A stretch of DNA of 64,000 nt from Streptomyces sp. HNM0575 (GTDB taxonomy: Bacteria > Actinomycetota > Actinomycetes > Streptomycetales > Streptomycetaceae): NCBI RefSeq assembly GCF_012726265.1, contig NZ_JAASAG010000012.1:62001-126000 (forward strand). The letters run 5' to 3'. The notes under the pieces are model-generated. The model searched no databases. It was not told the DNA's origin and saw only the letters and a program-made list of their open reading frames with translations. The number at the start of each line of letters is the position of its first letter. Position 1 is the first letter of the stretch. A program made the position numbers and the translations under genes. Positions 43,726-52,685 of this stretch are shown here, in pieces.

Positions 43726-45564
43726 ATGGGGCACTACAAGTCGAATCTCCGCGACATCGAGTTCAACCTCTTCGAGGTACTCGGCCGCGACACGGTGTAC
43801 GGCACCGGACCGTTCGCGGAGATGGACGTGGACACCGCGAAGAGCGTGCTGACCGAGATCGCGCGCCTCGCCGAGAACGAACTCGCCCAATCCTACGAGG
43901 ACTCCGACCGCAATCCGCCGGTCTTCGACCCGGAGACCAACACCGCCCCCGTTCCCGCGGCGTTCAAGAAGAGCTACCAGGCCTACATGGACGCCGAGTG
44001 GTGGCGGCTGGGCACCCCCGAGCAGATCGGCGGCACGACCGCGCCCCGTTCGCTGCTGTGGAGCTTCGCCGAGACCGTGCTGGGCTCCAACCCGGCGGTG
44101 TGGATGTACGCGTCGGGCCCGGCCTTCGCCGGTGTCATCCACGAGGAGGGCACCGAAGAGCAGCTGAAGGTCGCCCAGTTGATGGTCGACAAGCAGTGGG
44201 GCTCCACGATGGTGCTCACCGAGCCGGACGCCGGTTCGGACGTCGGCGCCGGCCGTACCAAGGCCGTGAAGCAGGACGACGGCAGCTGGCACATCGAGGG
44301 CGTGAAGCGCTTCATCACCTCCGGTGAGCACGATCTCTCCGACAACATCGTGCACTTCGTGCTCGCACGCCCCGAGGGCCACGGCCCGGGCACCAAGGGC
44401 CTGTCCCTCTTCCTCGTGCCGAAGTACGACTTCGACTGGGAGAGCGGCGAACTCGGCGAGCGCAACGGCGTCTACGCCACCAACGTCGAGCACAAGATGG
44501 GCCTGAAGGTCTCCAACACCTGCGAGATGACCTTCGGCGCCAACCGCCCCGCCAAGGGCTGGCTGCTCGGCGAGAAGCACGACGGCATCCGCCAGATGTT
44601 CAAGGTCATCGAGTTCGCGCGGATGATGGTCGGCACGAAGGCCATCGCGACGCTCTCCACGGGCTACCTCAACGCCCTGGAGTACGCGAAGGAGCGCGTG
44701 CAGGGCGCCGACCTCGCGCAGTTCACGGACAAGACCGCGCCCCGCGTCACCATCACCCACCACCCCGACGTGCGCCGCTCGCTGCTGACGCAGAAGGCCT
44801 ACGCGGAGGGCATGCGCGCGCTGGTGCTCTACACCGCGTCCGTGCAGGACGAGATCATGGTCAAGGAGTACCGGGGCGAGGACGCGGGCGCGGCCGAGCG
44901 CCTCAACGACCTGCTCCTGCCGATCGTGAAGGGCTACGGCTCGGAGAAGTCGTACGAGCAGCTGGCGCAGTCGCTCCAGACTCTCGGCGGCTCCGGCTAC
45001 CTCCAGGAGTACCCGGTCGAGCAGTACATCCGGGACGCCAAGATCGACACCCTCTACGAGGGCACCACCGCGATCCAGGGCCAGGACTTCTTCTTCCGCA
45101 AGGTCGTCCGCGACCAGGGCCAGGCGCTCACCACGCTCTCGGAGGAGATCAAGAAGTTCCTGGCCGAGGCGAAGGGCGGCGAGGAGCTGGCCGCGGCCCG
45201 CGAGGAGCTCTCCCGTGCGGCCGTGGAGCTGGAGGCGATGGTCGGCGCCATGCTGACCGACCTCGCCGCCACCGAGAAGGACGTGAAGTCGATCTACAAG
45301 GTCGGCCTCAACACCACGCGCTTCCTTCTCTCCTCCGGCGACGTCGTCATCGGCTACCTGCTGCTGCGCGGCGCGACGGTCGCGGCGGAGAAGCTGGCAG
45401 ACGCCTCGGCGAACCTCTCCGCCAAGGACAAGTCGTTCTACGAGGGCAAGGTCGCCGCGGCGAAGTTCTTCACCTCGAACGTGCTGCCGTCCGTGGCCGT
45501 CGAGCGCGCGCTCGCGGAGAAGGTCGACTCGTCCCTGATGGAGCTCGACGAGGCGGCCTTCTGA
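43726..45564 (+). CDS. Acyl-CoA dehydrogenase, long FadE type
   Basis: 612 residues from the ATG at 43726 (GGAG at 8 nt). The FAD-dependent acyl-CoA dehydrogenase core has TEPDAGSDVGAGRTKAV, GVKRFITSGEHD, EHKMGLKVSNTCEMTF, and the catalytic-base region DAKIDTLYEGTTAIQGQDFF. The C-terminal 120 residues are an extra helical domain typical of the large actinobacterial FadE proteins, which do the first step of beta-oxidation of long or medium chains. Followed by a strong terminator. Confidence 0.92.
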   Translation: MGHYKSNLRDIEFNLFEVLGRDTVYGTGPFAEMDVDTAKSVLTEIARLAENELAQSYEDSDRNPPVFDPETNTAPVPAAFKKSYQAYMDAEWWRLGTPEQIGGTTAPRSLLWSFAETVLGSNPAVWMYASGPAFAGVIHEEGTEEQLKVAQLMVDKQWGSTMVLTEPDAGSDVGAGRTKAVKQDDGSWHIEGVKRFITSGEHDLSDNIVHFVLARPEGHGPGTKGLSLFLVPKYDFDWESGELGERNGVYATNVEHKMGLKVSNTCEMTFGANRPAKGWLLGEKHDGIRQMFKVIEFARMMVGTKAIATLSTGYLNALEYAKERVQGADLAQFTDKTAPRVTITHHPDVRRSLLTQKAYAEGMRALVLYTASVQDEIMVKEYRGEDAGAAERLNDLLLPIVKGYGSEKSYEQLAQSLQTLGGSGYLQEYPVEQYIRDAKIDTLYEGTTAIQGQDFFFRKVVRDQGQALTTLSEEIKKFLAEAKGGEELAAAREELSRAAVELEAMVGAMLTDLAATEKDVKSIYKVGLNTTRFLLSSGDVVIGYLLLRGATVAAEKLADASANLSAKDKSFYEGKVAAAKFFTSNVLPSVAVERALAEKVDSSLMELDEAAF

Positions 45565-45623
45565 TCCGCCGGAGCCTCCGGACCGGGAGGGGCCTCTGAC
45601 ACCGGGCCCCGGAATCCCCCCAT

Positions 45624-45671
45624 GCGGAACGTCCTTCTCCTCCCTGGCAGGGAAGGAGAAGGACGTTCCGC
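45624..45671. terminator. Long terminator hairpin after acyl-CoA dehydrogenase
   Basis: Arms of 22 and 23 nt starting GCGGAACGTCC, with one bulged T and a 3-nt loop, lie 60 bp after the dehydrogenase stop. Confidence 0.85.
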
Positions 45672-45688
45672 CTTCGTATGCTGACCGT

Positions 45689-47059
45689 ATGACCCCACGC
45701 TCCCAGAGCCCCGCGCCGTCGCAGGACGCGGCCCGGGCCCACGCCGACGGCCTCATCGGCTTCCTCACGGACTCGCCCACGCCGTACCACGCGGTGCGCA
45801 GCGCTGCGGAGTTGCTGGAGAAGGCCGGCTTCCGTCAGCTCCACGAGACGGAGGCCTGGGACGAGGCCGCGGGCGACGGCACCGGCGGCGGCGCGGGCGA
45901 CGGCGGAGCCGCGTCCGGGCGCGGCCACTACGTGCTGCGCGGAGGCGCGCTCATCGCCTGGTACGTGCCCGCGGGCGCCGGCCCGGCCACTCCGTACCGG
46001 ATCCTCGGGGCGCACACCGACTCCCCGAACCTGCGCGTCAAGCCGGTGCCCGACACCGGGAGCAGCGGCTGGCGGCAGATCGCCATGGAGATCTACGGCG
46101 GGACGCTCCTCAACACCTGGCTCGACAGGGACCTCGGGCTGGCCGGGCGCCTCTCGCTGCGCGACGGCTCCACGCGGCTGGTGGACGTCGGCCGTCCGCT
46201 GATGCGGGTGCCGCAGCTGGCCATCCACCTCGACCGGAAGGTCAACGAGGGGCTCAAGCTGGACCGGCAGCGGCACATGACCCCCGTGTGGGGCCTCGGC
46301 ACGGCCCACGAGGGCGATCTGATCCGCTTCGTCGCGCAGGAGGCGGGCGTGCCCGCCGAGGACGTCACCGGCTGGGACCTGATGGCGCACAGCGTGGAGC
46401 CGCCCGCGTATCTCGGCCGCGACGGTGAGCTGCTGGCCGGGCCGCGCATGGACAACCTGCTGTCCGTGCACGCGGGAGCCGTGGCGCTGGCGGACGCCGC
46501 GGCGGCGGCCGACGGGGGCGAGCGGCTGCCCGCCGTCCCCGTGCTGGCGGCCTTCGACCACGAGGAGAACGGCAGCCAGTCCGACACCGGCGCGGACGGG
46601 CCGCTGCTCGGCTCGGTGCTGGAGCGTTCGGTCTTCGCCAGGGGCGGCGGCTACGAGGACCGCGCGCGGGCGTACGCGGGAAGCGTCTGCCTCTCCTCCG
46701 ACACCGGGCACGCCGTGCACCCCAACTACGCCGAGCGGCACGAGCCGGGGCATCTGCCGGCGCCCAACGGCGGCCCGATCCTCAAGGTCAACGTCAACCA
46801 GCGCTATGCGACGGACGGTTCGGGGCGCGCGGTCTTCGCGGCGGCCTGCGAGCGTGCGGGCGTGCCGTGGCAGACGTTCGTGTCGCACAACGAGATGCCG
46901 TGCGGCACGACGATCGGTCCCATCACGGCCGCCAGGCACGGGATTTCGACCGTGGACGTCGGTGTGGCGATCCTCTCCATGCACTCGGCGCGCGAGCTGT
47001 GCGGGGTGGAGGACCCGTACCTGCTGACGCGTGCGCTGAGCGGCTTCCTCACGGGCTGA
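45689..47059 (+). CDS. M18 family aminopeptidase
   Basis: 456 residues. A zinc metallopeptidase of the M18 family that removes N-terminal (often acidic) residues inside the cell. Metal and catalytic sites are seen in LGAHTDSPNLRVKP, FDHEENGSQSDTGADG, SSDTGHAVHPNYAERHEP and ILSMHSARELCG. An insert of Gly/Asp repeats sits near residue 60. Starts 17 bp after the dehydrogenase terminator. Confidence 0.92.
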   Translation: MTPRSQSPAPSQDAARAHADGLIGFLTDSPTPYHAVRSAAELLEKAGFRQLHETEAWDEAAGDGTGGGAGDGGAASGRGHYVLRGGALIAWYVPAGAGPATPYRILGAHTDSPNLRVKPVPDTGSSGWRQIAMEIYGGTLLNTWLDRDLGLAGRLSLRDGSTRLVDVGRPLMRVPQLAIHLDRKVNEGLKLDRQRHMTPVWGLGTAHEGDLIRFVAQEAGVPAEDVTGWDLMAHSVEPPAYLGRDGELLAGPRMDNLLSVHAGAVALADAAAAADGGERLPAVPVLAAFDHEENGSQSDTGADGPLLGSVLERSVFARGGGYEDRARAYAGSVCLSSDTGHAVHPNYAERHEPGHLPAPNGGPILKVNVNQRYATDGSGRAVFAAACERAGVPWQTFVSHNEMPCGTTIGPITAARHGISTVDVGVAILSMHSARELCGVEDPYLLTRALSGFLTG

Positions 47060-47221
47060 CGGGCCGGCGCGGCGCCAACGCCCGCCGCCCGCACACGCGT
47101 TGAGGCGACCCGTTGCGCCCGGTCCTGATTGGCGACCACGTCCCTGGGCACCCGGGGGACGTACGAGAGCCGTACGCGAACCGTACGGGCAGGACAACCG
47201 CCAATCGGAGGCAAGGGATCC

Positions 47222-47449
47222 ATGGGCATCCTCTTCTGCATCGGCATGCTGGCCGTGGGGGCCATACTCACCTTGGCCGTCGACATCAACACCGACGTCG
47301 TGAACCTCGATGTGGTGGGGCTCGTCCTGATGGCCGTCGGGCTGATCGGGCTCTCCGTCTACGTCAGCATCTTCAAGCGGCGCAGGACGCAGCCGCCGCG
47401 TCCGGCGGCACCGGTGGTCGTGGAGGAAGAGCGTCACCACCTCAACTGA
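47222..47449 (+). CDS. Small two-helix membrane protein (DUF6458-like)
   Basis: 75 residues with a good GGAGG ribosome site. Two hydrophobic helices (GILFCIGMLAVGAILTLAV and VVGLVLMAVGLIGLSV) flank a short acidic turn; the C-terminus is Arg/Pro-rich. It resembles small actinobacterial membrane proteins with the AILTFAV...LDVVG pattern. Function unknown. Confidence 0.75.
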   Translation: MGILFCIGMLAVGAILTLAVDINTDVVNLDVVGLVLMAVGLIGLSVYVSIFKRRRTQPPRPAAPVVVEEERHHLN

Positions 47450-47699
47450 GGCACTGGGCCGAGTCGTCCGCCCCGGTCGCCCGACCCCCGGTCACGGTGG
47501 CCCGGTCCGGGTGGCCCGGCCACAGGGCGGGGCCCAGCCTGACAGGCTCAGGGCACCGCCGGCGGCCCGCGGACGTTCCGCCCCCGAGCGGACGGCCGCG
47601 GGCCGCCGCCGTCTCAGACCCCTGTGCGCCGGCGACGCCCGGTGTCTCGCGAACGGAACGGACGGTGGGGCGCAGGCCCGCCGGGGAAGGGCTACGGGC

Positions 47700-48182
47700 A
47701 TGAGATATCTCGTACGCGAACGGATCTTCGGAATCGGCGACGACTTCTGGATCGACGACGAGCACGGCGATCACGCCTTCCTCGTCGACGGCAAGGCGCT
47801 GCGGGTCCGGCAGACCTTCGAACTCAAGGACGTGCAGGGCGAGATCGTCGCCGTCATCCGGCGGAAGATGGTCAGCCTGTGGGAGACGATGCAGATCGAG
47901 CGGGACGGCGAGCGGCTCGCGATGGTGCGCAAGAAGCGGTTCACGCTGCTGCGCAACCGCTTCAGGGCACTGCTGGCGGACGGCTCGGCGCTGTCGGTGC
48001 ACGGGAGCGTGCTCGACAAGGAGTACGACATCGAGCTCGGCGGAGTGCGCCAGGCACGCATCTCGCGCAAGTGGTTCCGCGTACGCGACACGTATGCCGT
48101 CGACATCGAACAGCCGGGCGCCGACGTGCCGTTGCTGCTGTCGCTCGCGGTGTGCGTGGACGCGCTGACGAACCACGACTGA
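47700..48182 (+). CDS. LURP-one-related (Tubby-like fold) protein
   Basis: 160 residues from the ATG at 47700 (GGGGAAGGG about 9 nt upstream). The beta-barrel family pattern is seen in RYLVRERIFGIGDDFWIDDE, AFLVDGKALRVRQTFELKD, VAVIRRKMVSLWETM and RKWFRVRDTYAVDI. LURP-one proteins share the Tubby/scramblase barrel; bacterial roles are unknown. A hairpin at 48213-48230 follows it. Confidence 0.8.
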   Translation: MRYLVRERIFGIGDDFWIDDEHGDHAFLVDGKALRVRQTFELKDVQGEIVAVIRRKMVSLWETMQIERDGERLAMVRKKRFTLLRNRFRALLADGSALSVHGSVLDKEYDIELGGVRQARISRKWFRVRDTYAVDIEQPGADVPLLLSLAVCVDALTNHD

Positions 48183-48598
48183 CACGACTTGACCAGGTGG
48201 CCCCGGCGGTCGACGGCCTGAGGGCCGTCGGCGGGCCGCCGAAGTGGCGCTGCGGGAGGGCGACTTGGCGGGGCGCTCTCCCAACTCCCGTGCGCCCGCG
48301 GGCGGCTGCCCCGGCAGGCGGCGAACGCGGGTGCGTCCGGGGCGAATCGGGTCGGTGAATCGGCCGGTGTGCGCGCTTCCGTCCGCATTCGTGCCGAACA
48401 GGCGCGCACCGTACCACCGCCGGTGCGCAAAAGGGGTCCGAATGGGCCTAGCATCGTGCCCCGAAAGCACTGCCGTGTCGGCCTCGTGCAGCGTAACTTG
48501 AGAGCACCGCACGCACCCGGAGACGCAATCGAAGCCGCACCCGAGACGCATCCGAAACGCACCGAAGACACGAACGTCCGTACCGCCCGAGGGGTCTC
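48183..48598. other. Gap between LURP-like and maleylpyruvate-isomerase-like genes
   Basis: A 416-bp stretch without a convincing gene. It has a 7-bp-stem hairpin (GACGGCC/GGCCGTC, 48213-48230) that may terminate the LURP-like gene, a TAGCAT -10-like word near 48450, and repeated ACGCA-CCGAA words just before the next start. Confidence 0.5.
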
Positions 48599-49429
48599 GT
48601 GACCGACCACCCAAGCCTTCAGCCATACGTCGACGCCTGGACCGAGTCCATCGAAGCGATATCCGAACTGGTGAGGCCGCTCGCCGAGGGCGAGTGGAAC
48701 CGGCGCACCGCCTGCCCCGGGTGGTCGGTCCGTGACGTCGTCTCCCACATCATCGGCATGGAGTGCGAACTCCTCGGCGACCCGAGGCCGATACACACCC
48801 TGCCGCGCGACCTCCGCCACGTCGTCGACGAGCCCAGCCGGCACATGGAGATCCAGGTCGACGTGCGGAGGCACCACACGGGCCTGGAGATGACGAGCGA
48901 GCTGGAGTACACGATCATCCGCCGCTCCCGCCAGCTGCGCAACGAGAAGCGGGCGCCGGACGCCGAGGTGCGGGACATCATGCCGGGCGGTTCGAAGATC
49001 ACTCTCGAACAGCAGCTGCGGATGCGGGCGTTCGACGTGTGGGTGCACGAGCAGGATCTGCGCCGGGCGCTGGGCAAGCCGGGCAACCTCGACTCCGGGG
49101 GCGCGACGGTCGCGCGCGATCTGATGGTTCTCGGGCTGCCGAAGGTCGTCGCCAAGAAGGCGGGCGCACCCAAGCACACGGCGGTCGTCTTCGACGTCAG
49201 CGGCCCGGAGGAGTTCATGCGGACGGTACGGGTCGACGCGGACGGCCGGGCCACGGTCGACGGCAGCCCGTCCCTGGGTCCCGCGGTGACGCTGTCGCTG
49301 GACTGGGAGACGTTCGTGCGGCTGGCCGCCGGGCGGGTGCGGGCCGACGCCGTGGCGGATCAGGTGAAGGTCGAGGGCGACGCGAAGCTGGCGCAGGCGA
49401 TCCTGGAGAACTTCTCCGTCACACCGTGA
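48599..49429 (+). CDS. Maleylpyruvate isomerase N-terminal-like (DinB-fold) protein
   Basis: 276 residues from a GTG with GAGGGG upstream. The N-terminal four-helix DinB-like domain has EGEWNRRTACPGWSVRDVVSHI, LRMRAFDVWVHEQDLRRALG and conserved His residues of the metal site. The C-terminal half is an SCP2-like domain (VDGSPSLGPAVTLSLDWETFVRLAAGRVRADA). This pairing is common in actinobacterial mycothiol-dependent or metal-binding proteins; the reaction is not known here. Confidence 0.85.
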   Translation: MTDHPSLQPYVDAWTESIEAISELVRPLAEGEWNRRTACPGWSVRDVVSHIIGMECELLGDPRPIHTLPRDLRHVVDEPSRHMEIQVDVRRHHTGLEMTSELEYTIIRRSRQLRNEKRAPDAEVRDIMPGGSKITLEQQLRMRAFDVWVHEQDLRRALGKPGNLDSGGATVARDLMVLGLPKVVAKKAGAPKHTAVVFDVSGPEEFMRTVRVDADGRATVDGSPSLGPAVTLSLDWETFVRLAAGRVRADAVADQVKVEGDAKLAQAILENFSVTP

Positions 49430-49492
49430 CCGCGACGGTGACGCGCTCGCGGCGCCGCGCACCCGGGAGCGCCCATGGTGCGCGGCGCCGCG

Positions 49493-49629
49493 GTACGCAG
49501 GGCCGCCGAAGGGCCTTTGTACAGGGCGCCGCCGTACGCAGGGCCGCCGAAGGGCCGCCGTACGAAGGGCCGTTCAGCGGGGGACCGTTCAGCGGGGGAC
49601 CGTTCAGCGGGGGACCGTTCAGCGGGGGA
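49493..49629. repeat. Tandem repeats at MFS 3' end (23-bp x2, 15-bp x4)
   Basis: Two identical 23-bp copies beginning GTACGCAGGG (49493-49515 and 49534-49556) are followed by four perfect copies of CCGTTCAGCGGGGGA (49570-49629). The 15-bp unit includes the MFS stop codon region, so the end of the gene appears to have been duplicated outward. Confidence 0.9.
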
Positions 49630-50932
49630 CCGGGACGTGCACCGCCTCCACCCGGCTGGCCACGACCCGCTCGCGCTCGCGCCTGTGCGCACGCTTGCGC
49701 AGCCGCAGGATCTGCACGACGCCCAGCGCCTCCAGTACGAAGATGCTCGCGAAGCCGGCGCGGAAGCTGCCGCCCGTGACGTCCAGCAGGACGCCGACCG
49801 CCAGCAGCGTCGTCATCGAAGCGGTGAAGCCGCCCATGTTGACGATTCCGGAGGCCGTGCCCTGCCGCTCGGGCGGATTGGCCGGACGGGCGAAGTCGAA
49901 GCCGATCATGGACGCCGGACCGCATGCGCCCAGCACCGTGCACAGCATCACCAGCAGCCACACCGGCGCATGTCCGGGCCAGAGCAGCACGGTGGCCCAC
50001 ACGCCGGCCGTGGCGGCGACGGTGCCGAGGGCGAGCGGAGCCCGTGCGGCGTGGTGCCGGGCGATGACCTGTCCGTAGACCAGGCCGACGACCATGTTCG
50101 ACAGCACGATCAGCGTGAGCAGTTCGCCCGCCGTGGCGCGGTCGAGGCCCTGCCCCTGTACGAGGAAGGGCATTCCCCACAGCAGCAGGAAGACCATGCC
50201 GGGGAACTGCGTGGTGAAGTGCACCCACATTCCCAGCCGGGTGCCGGGCTCCCGCCAGGCGCGCACGATCTGGCGACGTACGTAGCCGCCGCCGGGCTGC
50301 GGGGCGCGGACCACCGCGTACCCCTTCGGATGGTCCTTCAGGAACGCGACGACGAGCACCAGCAGCACCGCGCCGCCCGCCGCGCTCCCCGCGAACGTCG
50401 CCGTCCAGCCGAACGCGTCGAGCAGGCGGGCCAGCACGAGCGTCGTGACGAGGTTGCCCGCCATGCCGATCAGGCCCGCGACCTGTGCGATCACCGGGCC
50501 GCGCCGGGCCGGGAACCAGCGGGAGCCGAGCCGCAGCACGCTGATGAACGTCATCGCGTCGCCGCAGCCCAGCAGCGCCCGGCAGGCGAGGGCCGCGGCG
50601 TACGAGCCGGAGAAGGCGAAGCCGAACTGCCCCGCGGTGAACAGCACCACGCCCAGCATCAGCACCTTCTTCGTGCCGAGCCTGTCCACCAGCAGCCCGA
50701 CCGGGATCTGCATCCCCGCGTAGACCAGCAGCTGGAGGATGGAGAAGGTCGACAGCGCCGAGGCGTTGATGTCGAAGCGCTGCGCGGCGTCCAGTGCGGC
50801 CACGCCGAGACTCGTGCGGTAGGTGATGGCGACGAAGTAGACCGTGACGCCCAGGCCCCAGACCGCCATGGCGCGGGAACCGCCGGGCGGATCACTGTGG
50901 ACCGTGACGCCGGCGGGGGTGGGTGCGCTCAC
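49619..50932 (-). CDS. MFS transporter
   Basis: 437 residues from a GTG that overlaps the GntR stop by 4 bp. About 12 membrane segments; the first has WGLGVTVYFVAITYRTSLG, and the 2-3 loop has LVDRLGTKKVL. Relatives are nitrate/nitrite-like or drug-type facilitators of uncertain substrate. Operonic with the GntR gene upstream, which probably represses it. The start could be the later Met at AMAVWG, but coupling favours the GTG. Confidence 0.85.
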   Translation of the reverse strand: MSAPTPAGVTVHSDPPGGSRAMAVWGLGVTVYFVAITYRTSLGVAALDAAQRFDINASALSTFSILQLLVYAGMQIPVGLLVDRLGTKKVLMLGVVLFTAGQFGFAFSGSYAAALACRALLGCGDAMTFISVLRLGSRWFPARRGPVIAQVAGLIGMAGNLVTTLVLARLLDAFGWTATFAGSAAGGAVLLVLVVAFLKDHPKGYAVVRAPQPGGGYVRRQIVRAWREPGTRLGMWVHFTTQFPGMVFLLLWGMPFLVQGQGLDRATAGELLTLIVLSNMVVGLVYGQVIARHHAARAPLALGTVAATAGVWATVLLWPGHAPVWLLVMLCTVLGACGPASMIGFDFARPANPPERQGTASGIVNMGGFTASMTTLLAVGVLLDVTGGSFRAGFASIFVLEALGVVQILRLRKRAHRRERERVVASRVEAVHVPVPR

Positions 50933-51606
50933 CGCACACCGCCGTGTACGAGGTCGTGTACCCACGTCACGTGCCTGCGCACGGCGTCGGCGGCGGCCTC
51001 CGCGTCGCCCGCGCGCACGAAGCGGGTGATCTCCGCGTGCTCGGTGATGCTCTTGGCGATCCGGTCCGGGTGCGCGTGCATCATCGCGACGCCCATGCGC
51101 AGCTGGCGGTCGCGGAGCTGGTCGTAGAGGCGGGTGAGGATCTCGTTGCCGGTGCTCTTGACGATCTCCGCGTGGAAGCAGCGGTCGCTGAGCGCGAACG
51201 CCGTGAGGTCGCCGTCGGCGGCGTGCGCCCGCTGCTCTTCGAGCAGCTCCTCCAGCCGCTCGATCAGCGCGGCACTCACCGGCTCCGACGACTTGCGCAC
51301 TGCGTGCTGCTCGACGAGGAGCCGCGTCTCGACGACGTCGGTGATCTCCTGCGCCGACACCGGCAGCACGAGGGCGCCCTTCTTCGGATAGAGCTTGATC
51401 AGTCCCTCGACCTCCAGGCGCAGCAGCGCCTCCCGTACGGGAGTACGCGATACGCCCACGGCCTCGGCGAGCTCGCCCTCGGTGAGCAGCATCCCGCCCT
51501 CGTAACGGCGGTCCAGCACGGCCTGTTTGACGTGCGCGTAGACGCGTTCGGCGGCGGGTGGGCGGCGAGCCGCGGCAGGCGTCGCGAGATCGGTGGAAAC
51601 GGACAT
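50929..51606 (-). CDS. GntR family transcriptional regulator (FCD domain)
   Basis: 225 residues from the ATG at 51606; a GTG two codons upstream is an alternative and neither has a clear ribosome site. The winged helix has LAEAVGVSRTPVREALLRLEVEGLIKLYPKKGALVL; the FCD domain has LSDRCFHAEIVKSTGNEILTRLYDQLRDRQ. Likely represses its own operon with the MFS gene. Confidence 0.88.
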   Translation of the reverse strand: MSVSTDLATPAAARRPPAAERVYAHVKQAVLDRRYEGGMLLTEGELAEAVGVSRTPVREALLRLEVEGLIKLYPKKGALVLPVSAQEITDVVETRLLVEQHAVRKSSEPVSAALIERLEELLEEQRAHAADGDLTAFALSDRCFHAEIVKSTGNEILTRLYDQLRDRQLRMGVAMMHAHPDRIAKSITEHAEITRFVRAGDAEAAADAVRRHVTWVHDLVHGGVR

Positions 51607-51612
51607 GTGCAC

Positions 51613-52670
51613 AGCTTAGATACAACACAGATGCGTGGGGTTTCGCGTCCGCGATATGGACGACGCGGCCCACCCACCCACCCGTCACGGCCCCCACGAG
51701 CGTGTGCCCACCCGGCTGCGCGCACGCCCGCCCACCGGCTCCGCGGGGGCGCGGGCCCGCGCCGACCGCGCGGCGCGACGCGCTGCGCGCGAACGCCGCC
51801 ACGACCCAACACCCCGACTACCGGGCGAGGTTGGGGCACCGGCGACGGGGTGCGGGTCGGGCCGCAGGCCCCCGCCGGAGGGGAGCGGCCCGGCCCGAAG
51901 CCACCGTGGGCGCGGCCTCGGGTTCCGGCAACCGGGGGGCAGGTCAGGTCACAGGCCCGCCGGAGGCCGCAGCAACGGCCCGCCAAGCGCCCATAGGCCG
52001 CCGCGGGACGCCGCCGCCCCACCGGGGCACAGCCTCGGCCGGCAGACCGCCAGACCCCAACGCACCGGTACCTGGTGCCCGTTGGGCCCTCTGCACACAC
52101 CGCGGTCTCCGCGGTGCCATCGGGGCAGCAGACGACCGCGCCGGGAGCGAGCGCTGCCACGGCCCAACGTCCCGACGACCGGGCGAGGTTGGTCCCTAAC
52201 GGGAACCCAGCCAAGCCGCAGGCCCCACGGGCGCGGCAGCACCGGACCGGCAAACGTCCCAAAGCCACCGCGGGACGCCGCCGACCCCGCCCGGCGCGCC
52301 ACGGACGCGGCTGGCGTGCCATCGCGGCAGCGGACGGCCGGGAAGCGGACAGCCGCGCCGGGCGCGAGCGCTGCCACAGCCCAACGTCCGGACACCCGGG
52401 CGAGGTTGGGGCACGGGGAAGCCGGTCGGGCCGCAGGCCCGACGGACGCGGCAGCACCGAGCCGCCAAGCGCCCCGAAACCACCGGGGGCCGGGGCCGTC
52501 AGGCCCCAACGCAGCGGCGGCGGGCGCCCGTTGGCCCTCGCGCAAACCCCGCACGCAGCGCCGACGTACCGCCGCAGCACGCGCGCCCCGCGCGCCACGC
52601 CGCGAATACCCGGGCGCCCAAGGCGCCCCAACGCAGCGGTGCCGGGCCCCCGTTGAGGGCCCGGCACCGG
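51613..52670. repeat. Gene-free array of degenerate repeats
   Basis: About 1.06 kb without a plausible gene; the long open frames on both strands have no recognisable domain. Three modules recur with changes: (a) GCGAGCGCTGCCACGGCCCA...GGGCGAGGTTGG (anchors 51823, 52181 and 52398); (b) CGGCAGCACCG...CCAAGCGCC...CCACCGCGGGACGCCGCC (near 51950-52015, 52220-52275 and 52445-52490); (c) CCCCAACGCA...GCCCGTTG (near 52055, 52503 and 52627). Spacing is irregular (358 and 217 bp for module a). No target-site duplication or transposase seen. Confidence 0.6.
52638..52668. terminator. Terminator of bkd-type operon
   Basis: GGTGCCGGGCCC pairs with GGGCCCGGCACC over 12 bp around a 7-nt loop, 17 bp beyond the minus-strand E2 stop. 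Confidence 0.85.
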
Positions 52671-52685
52671 TTGGTGGTCGGGGCG

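Noticed and set aside
51613..52685. CRISPR array or long proteins on either strand
   Set aside because: The repeats are degenerate, long and irregularly spaced, unlike CRISPR. Open frames on both strands lack domain signals and follow GC bias only.
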